Shown here: in pieces, positions 46,812-54,675 of the stretch | Numbering within the stretch: position 1 is the stretch's first letter | Layout of the letters: each line of letters starts with the position of its first letter | Source: Acidobacteriota bacterium | Lineage (GTDB): Bacteria > Acidobacteriota > Terriglobia > Acidiferrales > UBA7541 | Length of the DNA: 64,000 nucleotides | Assembly: GCA_013289955.1 (NCBI GenBank) | Contig: JABCYZ010000001.1 | Location: forward strand, 62,001-126,000 | Direction: 5' to 3' | Translations under genes and position numbers: made by a program | The notes under the pieces: model-generated | Database searches by the model: none | Told to the model about the DNA's origin: nothing | What the model saw: only the letters and a program-made list of their open reading frames with translations

Positions 46812-48071
46812 CTAGCGCCGAAGCCGAAGTATAAGTACCGCACTTGCGAGAAAGAAGACCGTGGAAGAGGCAAAAGCCGCGCGTACGGAAACGGCGCTCC
46901 AAAGAAAGCCGACCAGAATGCTCGAGAGAAAATCTCCGACAGCATTGACGGCAGCCAGCGTGCCAAACGCCATGCCGTGCTGCTCCTTGGATACAAGCTC
47001 GGCCGCAACCGAGTCTTCGAGTGCATCCACAATTCCAAAGTAGAGTCCGCCCAAAACGAAAATTGCGCCGAGCACCCAGATGGAATGTGCGCTCGTGCAA
47101 AGCAATATCGCAGTGATGGCAGCTAGAAAGTAGCCCGCGGCCAGCACGACCTTTCTCTGCGGCACGTGGTCGCTCAGCCAGCCGCTGGCGTAGGCGGAGC
47201 CGGCGGAAAAGACGTTGTGCACTGTGTAAAGCACGACAGCGATGCTAGCCGCGCGCGCTAGCCCGATCTCCGGCCCCAGCATGCGCGAAGCGTACAGGAT
47301 GAGCAGCGAATGAGAAAAATCCCCCGCTCCGAAAACTCCGGCGCCCAGAAGAAACCGCCTGAATGGCGCTGGCAGATCGCGGACGCCCATCAAGAATGAA
47401 CGCTTCGGCTTGGAAACAATAGGACGTTCCCGTACCAGCAGCGAAAACGAAGCTACGGCAGCGAGGCCCGGCAACAAGGTCCAGAGAAAGACCCTATGGT
47501 AGTTGTGCCCCGTTTTTTCCATAAGCCACAAAGCAGTGACGGGACCAGCGATCGCTCCGACTGTGTCCACCAATCGCTCAAGTCCAAAGGCGCGCCCATA
47601 CGCATTCGGCGAAACATCCGCCGCGAGCAGCGCCTTCTTTGCTGGCGACCGAACACCGCGGCCGAGCCACGCCAGCGACCGGCCAATCAGCACATGATAC
47701 GCATTCGTAGCAAATGCAAAAGAAGCAGTTCCAAATGCTGTAACAGCGTATCCAAATATCGCAATCGGCTTGCGGCGCCTTAGACTGTCGGTGTAGTGGC
47801 CAGCGGCAAGTTTCGCGAAACTGGAAAGACCGTCGGCGATACCCTCGATCAAGCCGAGCCAGGCCGGCCCCGCCCCGATCGCGGCAAGAAAAGCGGGCAA
47901 AACCGCCGTAGCCGTTTCGTGGCTCCAGTCGCTAAATAAACTGGTCAGTCCCACGCCGAGGACAGTGCGGTTCAGCCAGGACTGTTTTTCTGTGCGATCA
48001 GCCACGGGAGAGCAGTTTACAATCGAACGCGCTGGCTGGAAAGTTTGCGTGCGTCTTGCTGAAGAGGGCAC
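46812..48071 (-). CDS. Major facilitator superfamily transporter
   Basis: 419 residues with about 12 helices. MFS loop motifs are visible: GHYTDSLRRRKPIAIFGY between helices 2 and 3 and GRSLAWLGRGVRSPAKKALL; the second half repeats ASGWLSDHVPQRKVVLAAGY. It is probably an inner-membrane drug or metabolite exporter, as in UMF1/YfcJ-type MFS families; the substrate is unknown. A GTG at 48005 (22 codons in) is a possible alternative start, since the first residues are not family-like. It converges with the LMF gene. Confidence 0.87.
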   Translation of the reverse strand: MPSSARRTQTFQPARSIVNCSPVADRTEKQSWLNRTVLGVGLTSLFSDWSHETATAVLPAFLAAIGAGPAWLGLIEGIADGLSSFAKLAAGHYTDSLRRRKPIAIFGYAVTAFGTASFAFATNAYHVLIGRSLAWLGRGVRSPAKKALLAADVSPNAYGRAFGLERLVDTVGAIAGPVTALWLMEKTGHNYHRVFLWTLLPGLAAVASFSLLVRERPIVSKPKRSFLMGVRDLPAPFRRFLLGAGVFGAGDFSHSLLILYASRMLGPEIGLARAASIAVVLYTVHNVFSAGSAYASGWLSDHVPQRKVVLAAGYFLAAITAILLCTSAHSIWVLGAIFVLGGLYFGIVDALEDSVAAELVSKEQHGMAFGTLAAVNAVGDFLSSILVGFLWSAVSVRAAFASSTVFFLASAVLILRLRR

Positions 48072-48161
48072 AAATTACGGCCGTTATATTGACCCGCGAA
48101 CGCCGCTGGTTTGTACTGGCTGAAGTGAAGGGGAACGTCCGAGTTCCGCGTCATAAGCTAA

Positions 48162-48623
48162 ATGGCAGAGAAAGCAGAGAAAATCGCAGTGCAGAACCGT
48201 TTTGCCGACATATGGAAGAGCGCCTCAAGGCAGATCATCTGCGTGGTCATGATCTTGTTTGGCTCCCTGCTTGCCGCCAATGTGAGTGTGGGGCCTTGCG
48301 GCGGAACAGCGCTCGCCGTTGAGCCATTCCCGGCGATCCTGGTAGCGATTTTTGGTTTGGAGTTGATCCTCTGCAGCTATTTCCTGGTGAAAAAGCTCAA
48401 GGTCGAGTCGGATTTCCGCGTAGTCATCTACCTGTTCCTTGTGCTGTGGTCGCTCAGCCTGTTGTCAGGCGCTGTCGACATTGTCGGGTCCGGCATGCCG
48501 CCTGCGAAAGAAAATATTAACGATTTCTACTTCTCGCTGCTTCGGGGATCGGCCGCGGTTGCAAATCTGATTTTGTTCTATCGCTGGGTTGGCGCGAAAA
48601 ACATGATTACCAGGTTGTGGTGA
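48162..48623 (+). CDS. Small polytopic membrane protein
   Basis: 153 residues with four hydrophobic helices, a short cytoplasmic start (AEKAEKIAVQNRF) and a small loop with GPCGGTALAVEP. No family recognised. It lies between the divergent MFS gene and the convergent DUF190 gene. Confidence that it is a real gene rests on its clear membrane-helix pattern. Confidence 0.65.
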   Translation: MAEKAEKIAVQNRFADIWKSASRQIICVVMILFGSLLAANVSVGPCGGTALAVEPFPAILVAIFGLELILCSYFLVKKLKVESDFRVVIYLFLVLWSLSLLSGAVDIVGSGMPPAKENINDFYFSLLRGSAAVANLILFYRWVGAKNMITRLW

Positions 48624-48665
48624 TCCGTCGGGCGACTGCACTCCCGCTAAAACCTTCTCTGCGCT

Positions 48666-49013
48666 CTATTTCTTGGCGGCGCGGTACAGGATAACGCGCA
48701 CCTTTTCGAGCGTGATCAATCCGCCTTCGACCATTTCGTCCAACCGTGGAAGAATGGACTCGATGCGCTCGGTGGATTCGATCACTTCAACAATGATAGG
48801 CAGATCCTGCGACATGCGAAGCAGTTTGTCCGTGTGGTAAACGCTTGAGCCGCCGTAGCCCGCGACGCCGCGCAGAACGGTCGCGCCGGAAAAACCTTCT
48901 CGCCGGAGGAGTTCCACGATGGCATCGTGCAGCGGCTTGCTGTGCCATTTGTCGGACTCGCCGATGTGGATGCGCATCAGCGTGCGCTCGCCCTCGAATT
49001 TTTCGTGTGTCAT
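48666..49013 (-). CDS. DUF190 protein of the fluoride unit
   Basis: 115 residues, a small ferredoxin-like fold: RIHIGESDKWHSKPLHDAIVELLRREG, GATVLRGVAGYG, then LPIIVEVIESTERIESILP. DUF190 proteins are usually encoded beside CrcB fluoride channels and are thought to be regulatory. Here it starts eight bases after crcB on the same strand and is read from the fluoride-riboswitch transcript. I rejected the longer 249-residue frame opening upstream because it would cover crcB. Confidence 0.9.
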   Translation of the reverse strand: MTHEKFEGERTLMRIHIGESDKWHSKPLHDAIVELLRREGFSGATVLRGVAGYGGSSVYHTDKLLRMSQDLPIIVEVIESTERIESILPRLDEMVEGGLITLEKVRVILYRAAKK

Positions 49014-49021
49014 CGCGGCTC

Positions 49022-49393
49022 CTAAAACCGGTTCGCCAGCCGAATCCCTGCGACTGACAAAAACAGACCCGCTATCACGCTGGCGGCGACGTAGGTCGTT
49101 GCGCGCAGCCACTCGCCGTCTTCCAGCATCTTCGCCGTTTCCCATCCAAAGCTCGAAAATGTGGTGTACCCGCCGAAGAAGCCGACAGCGATGGCCACGC
49201 GCCAGTCCGGCGAAATAACCATGCGGTTCAGGGTGAACTGCCCGATCAAGCCAAGAAAAAAACAGCCGGTGAGATTGACGATCAGCGTGCCGTGCGGAAA
49301 CGTGCTTCCGGCGCGCGTTTGTACAAAGCCCTGGAGCCCGTAACGGGCCAACGTACCGACAGCCCCGAAAATCGCGATTAATAAAATCCGCAA
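49022..49393 (-). CDS. crcB: Fluoride exporter/channel CrcB (Fluc)
   Basis: 123 residues with four helices, the full-length Fluc size. Seen: GAVGTLARYGLQ, FPHGTLIVNLTGCFFLG and AVGFFGGYTTFSSFGWET with the conserved FSSF-type Phe and the sodium-site GGYTTFS stretch. It forms dual-topology dimers that export fluoride. The start is TTG at 49393, preceded by GGAG five to six bases upstream; no other start fits the first helix. It is controlled by the riboswitch upstream and followed by the DUF190 gene. Confidence 0.95.
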   Translation of the reverse strand: MRILLIAIFGAVGTLARYGLQGFVQTRAGSTFPHGTLIVNLTGCFFLGLIGQFTLNRMVISPDWRVAIAVGFFGGYTTFSSFGWETAKMLEDGEWLRATTYVAASVIAGLFLSVAGIRLANRF

Positions 49394-49429
49394 ATGAGCT
49401 CCAATCCGGCGGCAACCGCGGCTCTTAAC

Positions 49430-49464
49430 AAAAAAACTCCTGGAGCCGCGTGGCTTCCAGGAGT
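49430..49464 (-). terminator. Riboswitch-controlled intrinsic terminator
   Basis: On the minus strand ACTCCTGG and AGCC pair with GGCT and CCAGGAGT, followed by seven T (49430-49436). Its left arm overlaps the 3' end of the fluoride aptamer (GATGACTCCT), so ligand binding can block terminator formation and allow crcB transcription. Confidence 0.9.
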
Positions 49465-49520
49465 CATCAGAGCCCGCATAGGGCGCCGGCCCGGTTCAGG
49501 CGAACTCCATCGCCTTCGAT
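49456..49520 (-). ncRNA. Fluoride riboswitch (crcB motif)
   Basis: Minus-strand order: AAGGCGATGGAGTTCGCC with the pairing GGCGA..TCGCC, then TGAACC, a GC-rich stem (GGGCC to GGGCTC) and TGATGACTCCT. This follows the crcB-motif consensus (GGCGATG, paired CGCC, AAAC/AACC, hairpin, TGATGxCC/ACTCCT). It lies between its promoter and crcB and overlaps the terminator arm, so it is an ON switch at high fluoride. Confidence 0.93.
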
Positions 49521-49536
49521 ATTTCTGTCATCAAAA

Positions 49537-49565
49537 ATCTTACTTCCCTTCGTCCCGCGAAGCAA
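49537..49565 (-). promoter_or_regulatory. Promoter of the fluoride operon
   Basis: Minus-strand TTGCTT (49560-49565) and TAAGAT (49537-49542) are separated by 17 bp. A start near 49530 places the aptamer at the very 5' end of the RNA. Confidence 0.65.
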
Positions 49566-49696
49566 CACGCCGAACTCGCCGCTGTGCACAAGCTCACAAG
49601 ACTCTCTTGGGCGGAGCTTGACCCGCCCGGCCAAGCTAATCCTGCGTAAAAGGCATCGGTGTCATATTCCTGATCCAGCTGGAAGTATCCGACCTT

Positions 49697-50983
49697 CTAC
49701 TGCCGATTAGCGGGCGCCACGCTCTTCCCCTGGAAAACAACTGCGCGCACCTTTTCTAGGGCATGAATATCGCTCAAAGGGTCGCCTTCGACCGCAACCA
49801 TATCCCCTTCCTTTCCCGTCTCAATTGTCCCCAGCTGTTCGAGTCCCAGCAAAGCAGCGCTCGTTTTCGTGCCGGAAATGAGCGCCTGCTGCGGCGTCAT
49901 CCCGTACTTCACTTCCGTGATCATCTCGTCGCGCACCGTTCCCGTGCCGGGTCCATAGGAATGGTCCGAGCCCGCCGCGATCGTCACGCCCGAATGAAGT
50001 GCAAGCTGAAAACTCGGAAAATGCGTTTTGGCCAGCGCGTTCACCTTCGTGATGACGTACTCCGGGAAATGCATTTTCACTCCATTCGCCACGCTTTCTT
50101 CAACGACGAAAACCGTCGGCACGAAAACAACGCCATGGCTCTTCATCAAGTCCGCCGCTGCCTGATCCAGTTCCGATCCATGCTCGATCGAATCAACCCC
50201 CGCATCGAGTGAGGCCCGAATGCTGCGAATATTCTCCGCATGAGATCCAACTTTCACGTGCGCCATATGCGCCTGTTCGACGATCACTTTCAGTTCTTCC
50301 GGTGAAAGCTGCTCGGAGGTCGGCGAATCCAGCGGCGAAAGTACCCCGCCGGAAGCCATCACCTTAATGACGCGCGCTCCATATTTGAGCTGCAGGTGCA
50401 CTGCCTTTTCGGCATCGGCAGTCGAGTTGATGAATCCGTGCAAGGGCGTATAGAAATCGTCCATCGGCAAATATGGCGGTTGCGCATTGAAATCGCCGTG
50501 GCCGCCAGGAATCGAAATGGCGTGAGCGGCAGGCACCAGGTGCGGCCCGGCAATCGTGCCGTCCTCAATCGCATCCTTGAGCGCGACATCGATGAATCCT
50601 TGCGTGGCCATTACGCGCGCGCCCACCACACCGGAAGAAAGCGCGTAGCTCATCGCCTTGCTCCCGCGCAATGCCGCCAGCGGTTCCGAAACGGATTGCC
50701 CAAACGCTCCCGACCAGATGTGTATATGCGCATCTACAAATCCCGGCAGCACCGTATAACTCGAAAGATCGATTTGCTCTGAGCCCGCAGGCACGGCAAT
50801 GTCTTTGCCAACGGCCGTCACTTTTCCGTCGGTGATCACCACAACTGCCGGTGAGATGGCCGGTTTTTCCGCGTCGTAGATCAGCTTCCCGCAGCGAACA
50901 TAGACGGCTTTCGGCGGTGGCGCCGCGAACGCCAGAAACGAACCGAGCAAGCACACCATTGCCGCCATCAAGATTCTTCGCAT
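49697..50983 (-). CDS. Secreted amidohydrolase
   Basis: 428 residues with a signal peptide ending near LAFAAPPP. Metal and catalytic motifs in order: VDAHIHIWSG, RVIKVMASGG (possible carboxylated Lys), VGSHAENIRSI, SIEHGSEL and AAGSDHSYGPGTG. It is of the same imidazolonepropionase/prolidase-like superfamily as the 19078 gene but not closely alike. The ATG at 50983 has AAGGAG seven bases upstream; the frame extends to 51040 without family features. It follows the second TonB receptor on the same strand, 247 bp away, so peptide or metabolite use is an inference. Confidence 0.88.
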   Translation of the reverse strand: MRRILMAAMVCLLGSFLAFAAPPPKAVYVRCGKLIYDAEKPAISPAVVVITDGKVTAVGKDIAVPAGSEQIDLSSYTVLPGFVDAHIHIWSGAFGQSVSEPLAALRGSKAMSYALSSGVVGARVMATQGFIDVALKDAIEDGTIAGPHLVPAAHAISIPGGHGDFNAQPPYLPMDDFYTPLHGFINSTADAEKAVHLQLKYGARVIKVMASGGVLSPLDSPTSEQLSPEELKVIVEQAHMAHVKVGSHAENIRSIRASLDAGVDSIEHGSELDQAAADLMKSHGVVFVPTVFVVEESVANGVKMHFPEYVITKVNALAKTHFPSFQLALHSGVTIAAGSDHSYGPGTGTVRDEMITEVKYGMTPQQALISGTKTSAALLGLEQLGTIETGKEGDMVAVEGDPLSDIHALEKVRAVVFQGKSVAPANRQ

Positions 50984-51130
50984 CAAATTCTCCTTTTGGA
51001 CGATCCAGCCGCCATGCATCGCTGCCGCAAATGATTTCACCGCGCGCCAGCCTAAATCGCGCGTGCTCTGAAGTCAAATTGCAGTACTTGGCGAGTCTCG
51101 CAGCGCCGAGCGGGTTCCTGAATCGTAGTA

Positions 51131-51150
51131 GCACGGCACGCCGTGCCCTC
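51131..51150. repeat. REP-like palindrome with core GGCACG-C-CGTGCC
   Basis: The perfect six-base arms lie at 51135-51147 in the gap between the TonB receptor and amidohydrolase genes. It shares the core with the element in mrfA. A pyrimidine-rich run (51150-51172) follows, but no + strand gene ends here, so I do not call it a terminator. Confidence 0.5.
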
Positions 51151-51230
51151 TTTCTTTCCTTTTTTCCTGTTACGACGCAGCAGGCTCTGCCACAACTACC
51201 CCAGGCTTCCCGTTCCGGGCGTTACACCGC

Positions 51231-53498
51231 TCAGTAATGAAATCGAAAGCGCAATTGCACAAAAACCTCGCGCGGGTTCAGGTAGTGTGTCCCCCCGAAG
51301 GTAAAGCTGTTGTCCAGCAGCACGCGGCGGTTGGCCACGTTTACGCCCTGCACATTGAGAGAGAAACGTTCCCCGAAACTCTTGCCCAAAGCAAGGTCGA
51401 ACGTCGTGTGAGGCTCGAGATGACTGTTCGGGTCCGGCGGCGAATTGCCGTTTGTAAAGCCGGAAGCATAGTAGACATCCATCGACGCATAGGAATTCCA
51501 CGGCAAATTATATTGCGCGCCGGTGTGCAACGTATTCCGCTGGTCGTGATCGAGGAAGCCGAACCCTGGCGGTGGAGTGCTGCACGGAGCGACGAGCCCG
51601 CCGGTGATGCAGCCGAAACTGAGCGCGAGCTGGTTTGAATACGTCAAATAGACTTGCGCGCGATTGCGGATACGTGGCGAACGCAAGGTGAGTTCCCAGC
51701 CGTTGATGCGCGCACCCTGAATCGTAATCGGAAAAAACAGATCCGAGTCGTTGAAATTATTGTGATCGAAGAAATTGCTCGCACGCGTCAGGAAGTTGTC
51801 CGCGTCGATCGTCCACCCGCGGAAGGGAATCGTCACGCCAAATTGGTGCTCTTCGTCGCGTTCACCATGAAGGGGAATAAATGACAGATTCTGGCTGGTA
51901 GCCTCATCCAGGAGCGGGCCAGCCAAGGTTAAAAGAGGCGGTGCTTGATAGAAGTGTCCGTAAAAGCCCCGGAAAACCCAGTTGAGCTTTGGAATACGCA
52001 GGGAAGCGCCAACGCGAGGGCTGGTTGCGTTTTCTACCACGCTCCCGGAAAAGTGCGTTTGCCGCAGCCCGCCATTCAGCATGAGCCACGAAGTCACCTT
52101 GAACTGATCTTCAACGTAGAGAGCCGTCAGGCTCCCCAGCGGGTTCACCTGAGTCGGAGTCAGATTCGAACCGCTCGCCTCCGGACAACTGGGCGTGGGA
52201 GGCGTCGGACAGTTGAAGATCAAACTGAAGAGCTGCGAGTCCTGCTGCGCAAAGGCATAAAGCCCAGCTCGCAGGTTGTTGCGCTTCTCTACCCAGGCAA
52301 TCGTCGCCTGCCCTCCTTCATATTTCGAGGAACGTTTTTGCGTCGTGGAACTGGGAAGATCCAGCGGGCTGCTCAGATAATTTGCGCTGTTGAAGTGAAA
52401 GAACGGCGAAACCGTGAAAACCAATCCCGGAGTGAACGTGCGCACCCAAGTTAGCGTCACAAACGAATCGTTCTCGCGATTTGCGTCCTGCAAAAACTGT
52501 CCCTGCGTGTCTGGATTATTCGGATCGAAAGGAACCTGGTAATAATCCCGCCGCGCTTGCGCCACAAGTCGCAGCTGGTCCTCTGAATCCAGGTTGTACA
52601 TGAGCGAGGTAAATCCGCCGAAGCCGTTTGCAGCGTCATGAACGACTGCGGAGGTAGGCGTTTGCAATCCGAGATCGGTCCGGTTGCCATTCACGCTCGC
52701 ATAATATGCAAAGCGGCTGGTATGTCCGCCGAAATTCAGCTGATCGTCCGTCTGATAAAAATTTCCGGCGCTGATGACCAACTCTGCTTCATTGTTTCGC
52801 TCGAACCCCGTTCGCGGTGCGACGTCAAACACGCCATACGTACGATCTCCAAAATCGGCCGCATAACTGCCGCGCTGCATCTCCAGAGTATCGATATCGT
52901 TGGGATCGATCTGTGGCCCCAGATTGCTGGCAATGTTCGTATTCGGAATCGGCACGCCGTCAATCAGCCAGCTCACCTGATGCCCGCCTCGAACGTGAAG
53001 CTGATCGTGCGTAAAATACGAACCAGGCATGTAATCGGTAATCATGGCCAGGCTATTGGTCCGCGAGGCGCCCGGCGTCTCCTGAATTTCCTGCCGATCG
53101 ACGAGCGTTGTTGGTGTTACCGACTCAGTTTGCCCCGGCGCGGCTTCTGCCGACACCGTTACGGACTGTGACTGCGTCGCCAGGTGCATCTCGAAATGCA
53201 ATATCGGCGCCGTCCCCGAAAGCACGGTCACGATCTGCTCTTGTCCTTCAAACGAAGCGTTGGTCACGGTCACGGTGTATTCGCCAAGCGGAACGGCATC
53301 GAAATGAAATTCGCCGTTCGCGTCCGTTTGCGTTTTTTGTGTGTAGTCGGAGGACTTTGCCTTCAGGACAACCTCGCTGCTTGGAACCGGCCGGTGCTGG
53401 GGATCGTGAACAATTCCTCGCACCGTGCCAAACAGCGTGGCGAAAACGGCGGTTCCAAACAGCAGAAATGCTGCAAATGCCTGCAAAACTCTTCGCAT
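51231..53498 (-). CDS. TonB-dependent receptor with carboxypeptidase-regulatory domain
   Basis: 755 residues with a signal peptide (VLQAFAAFLLFGTAVFATLFG). Residues about 25-110 are a carboxypeptidase-regulatory-like domain (GTVRGIVHDPQHRPVPSSEV), then a plug (LHVRGGHQVSWLIDGVPIPN, QRGSYAADFGDRTYG) and a beta barrel ending in an aromatic residue (VQLRFRFHY). It has a full GAGGAG ribosome binding site. It is smaller than the receptor at 27353 and of the canonical size for metal or cofactor receptors. A Cys/His-rich membrane protein is encoded just upstream, 84 bp away, which may point to a metal ligand. Confidence 0.92.
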   Translation of the reverse strand: MRRVLQAFAAFLLFGTAVFATLFGTVRGIVHDPQHRPVPSSEVVLKAKSSDYTQKTQTDANGEFHFDAVPLGEYTVTVTNASFEGQEQIVTVLSGTAPILHFEMHLATQSQSVTVSAEAAPGQTESVTPTTLVDRQEIQETPGASRTNSLAMITDYMPGSYFTHDQLHVRGGHQVSWLIDGVPIPNTNIASNLGPQIDPNDIDTLEMQRGSYAADFGDRTYGVFDVAPRTGFERNNEAELVISAGNFYQTDDQLNFGGHTSRFAYYASVNGNRTDLGLQTPTSAVVHDAANGFGGFTSLMYNLDSEDQLRLVAQARRDYYQVPFDPNNPDTQGQFLQDANRENDSFVTLTWVRTFTPGLVFTVSPFFHFNSANYLSSPLDLPSSTTQKRSSKYEGGQATIAWVEKRNNLRAGLYAFAQQDSQLFSLIFNCPTPPTPSCPEASGSNLTPTQVNPLGSLTALYVEDQFKVTSWLMLNGGLRQTHFSGSVVENATSPRVGASLRIPKLNWVFRGFYGHFYQAPPLLTLAGPLLDEATSQNLSFIPLHGERDEEHQFGVTIPFRGWTIDADNFLTRASNFFDHNNFNDSDLFFPITIQGARINGWELTLRSPRIRNRAQVYLTYSNQLALSFGCITGGLVAPCSTPPPGFGFLDHDQRNTLHTGAQYNLPWNSYASMDVYYASGFTNGNSPPDPNSHLEPHTTFDLALGKSFGERFSLNVQGVNVANRRVLLDNSFTFGGTHYLNPREVFVQLRFRFHY

Positions 53499-53587
53499 GA
53501 GCCTTTTCTCCTCTCGTCGAAAGGTTCTAGCGCGGCTTCCTGGCCGCGGCGTGGGTTAATCAACGTGCGTGGAGAGCGAGCAGCCCT

Positions 53588-54103
53588 TTACAGGACCGTG
53601 GCGGCCGATCGAGGAGGAGGAGAGAGAGGTTTTAGGAATTGCGAAATTTCCAAAGCACTTGCTATCTTCACCGGGCGCAAAACTTCACCCACCGCCGGAG
53701 CAAAACTGGATGGAGGCAGCACGAACGCGCCCGGTATCAGCGCCGGACGCGCCGCGTCTTTGCAGCAAGACATCGAACAGGGTGTCATCCCGCTCAAGCC
53801 GTGCCCGCAATCCATGGGCGCTGAATCTTCGGACGGAGCCGGCTGCTGCTTGTGGTGATGATGTTCCGGCACGTTGCAAAAGCCCCCTACGCAGCAGTCT
53901 ACCCCGTATACCAGCAGGGCCGCACCGGCCAGCGGCGCGTACAAAAGTGCTACCGCCAACAAGCAAAGCCACCCCGCCGTCATCTGGAAGCGTTTCGGTT
54001 TCGGGCTGCTCACCGGGACTCCATACCCCAATAATACGCCACTTAGACGGCCCGCTGTGCTCATAAGGTAGCCGAACGTTGCGAACGGCCATGCTGCTCC
54101 CAT
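53588..54103 (-). CDS. Cys/His-rich membrane protein upstream of a TonB receptor
   Basis: 171 residues from the ATG at 54103; an ATG at 54148 would overlap the divergent gene. One strong helix (AGWLCLLAVALLYAPLAGAALLVYG) is followed by a metal-binding-like stretch: DCCVGGFC, four adjacent His, MDCGHG, then MTPCSMSCC. The rest is Pro/Ala-rich. Met, Cys and His clustering suits copper or another soft metal. Not matched to a known family. It precedes the TonB receptor in the same direction, so a metal-uptake or metal-defence link is inferred. Confidence 0.65.
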   Translation of the reverse strand: MGAAWPFATFGYLMSTAGRLSGVLLGYGVPVSSPKPKRFQMTAGWLCLLAVALLYAPLAGAALLVYGVDCCVGGFCNVPEHHHHKQQPAPSEDSAPMDCGHGLSGMTPCSMSCCKDAARPALIPGAFVLPPSSFAPAVGEVLRPVKIASALEISQFLKPLSPPPRSAATVL

Positions 54104-54139
54104 CTTGACTTGCCAGCCCCTGCGTCGCAGACTGATTTC

Positions 54140-54586
54140 ATGGCTCACACGTATCTGCTATTCAATTTCGGCACGGACGAAGAAAAAGCCCAGCTGGCGC
54201 GCCACAAACTCGAGGGCTGGAAGCAGGCCTTCCGGCTCGATAAGAAGCTCCAATACAAGCTCGAACGTGGCGAAAGCGAAGCGAAACCAGATTCAGAGTC
54301 CATCCAAAAAGCTGCCGAGCCGGCAAAAGCCGAAAAATCCAAGACGAAAACCAAGTCGAAGGGCAAGTCCGCCAAAACAGAAGCTAGGGAAGAAGCTCCG
54401 CCCGCCAATGGCAAAGTGAACTTGCTGGTCCGTCTCTATTTTTCCGGCCATGAAAAGCTCACGGAGCAGCGCTGGCTTGATCGTATTCCATCCGAGGAAC
54501 CATTCAAGGAAGCATCTCCGCTTGTTGTGCGTCAGGGCGAAGAGCGCTTTGATGAAATTGTGAAACAGTTCGATTCTCTTGGATAA
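54140..54586 (+). CDS. Hypothetical protein with Lys-rich linker
   Basis: 148 residues. An N-terminal HTYLLFNFGTDEEKAQLARHK segment and a C-terminal VNLLVRLYFSGHEKLTEQRWLDRIP segment are joined by a charged, low-complexity linker of about 50 residues (Lys, Ser, Ala, Glu). No export signal and no known motif. It is divergent from the Cys/His-rich gene. A TATAAT box downstream belongs to the next gene. Confidence 0.65.
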   Translation: MAHTYLLFNFGTDEEKAQLARHKLEGWKQAFRLDKKLQYKLERGESEAKPDSESIQKAAEPAKAEKSKTKTKSKGKSAKTEAREEAPPANGKVNLLVRLYFSGHEKLTEQRWLDRIPSEEPFKEASPLVVRQGEERFDEIVKQFDSLG

Positions 54587-54622
54587 CCTCGCCAGTTTCG
54601 CGTAGTAGCGGCGGACTTCAGG

Positions 54623-54628
54623 TATAAT
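54623..54628 (+). promoter_or_regulatory. TATAAT -10 element of the E1 dehydrogenase gene
   Basis: Perfect TATAAT within an extended GGTATAATAGGG, 47 bp before the ATG at 54676. The -35 region is weak. Confidence 0.5.
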
Positions 54629-54675
54629 AGGGTCCCGCAGAGGCGAAATCCCACTTCCTCACGAGGGCAGACCGA

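Larger units (their letters stand above)
49394..49696. other. Regulatory space upstream of crcB
   Basis: 303 bp between crcB and the amidohydrolase stop. It is fully explained on the crcB side by promoter, riboswitch, terminator and TTG leader; the remaining about 130 bp (49566-49696) hold no gene I can support. Confidence 0.6.

Noticed and set aside
49014..49415. N-terminal extension of the DUF190 frame to 249 residues
   Set aside because: It would run antisense-frame through crcB, and the extension has no DUF190 similarity; the ATG at 49013 fits.
51149..51172. Intrinsic terminator formed by the palindrome and T-rich run
   Set aside because: T-run is on the + strand where no gene ends; both flanking genes are on the - strand.
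52638..53171. Plus-strand frame of 177 codons opposite the TonB receptor gene
   Set aside because: Shadow of the receptor's plug and barrel coding region, with no start signal or motif.
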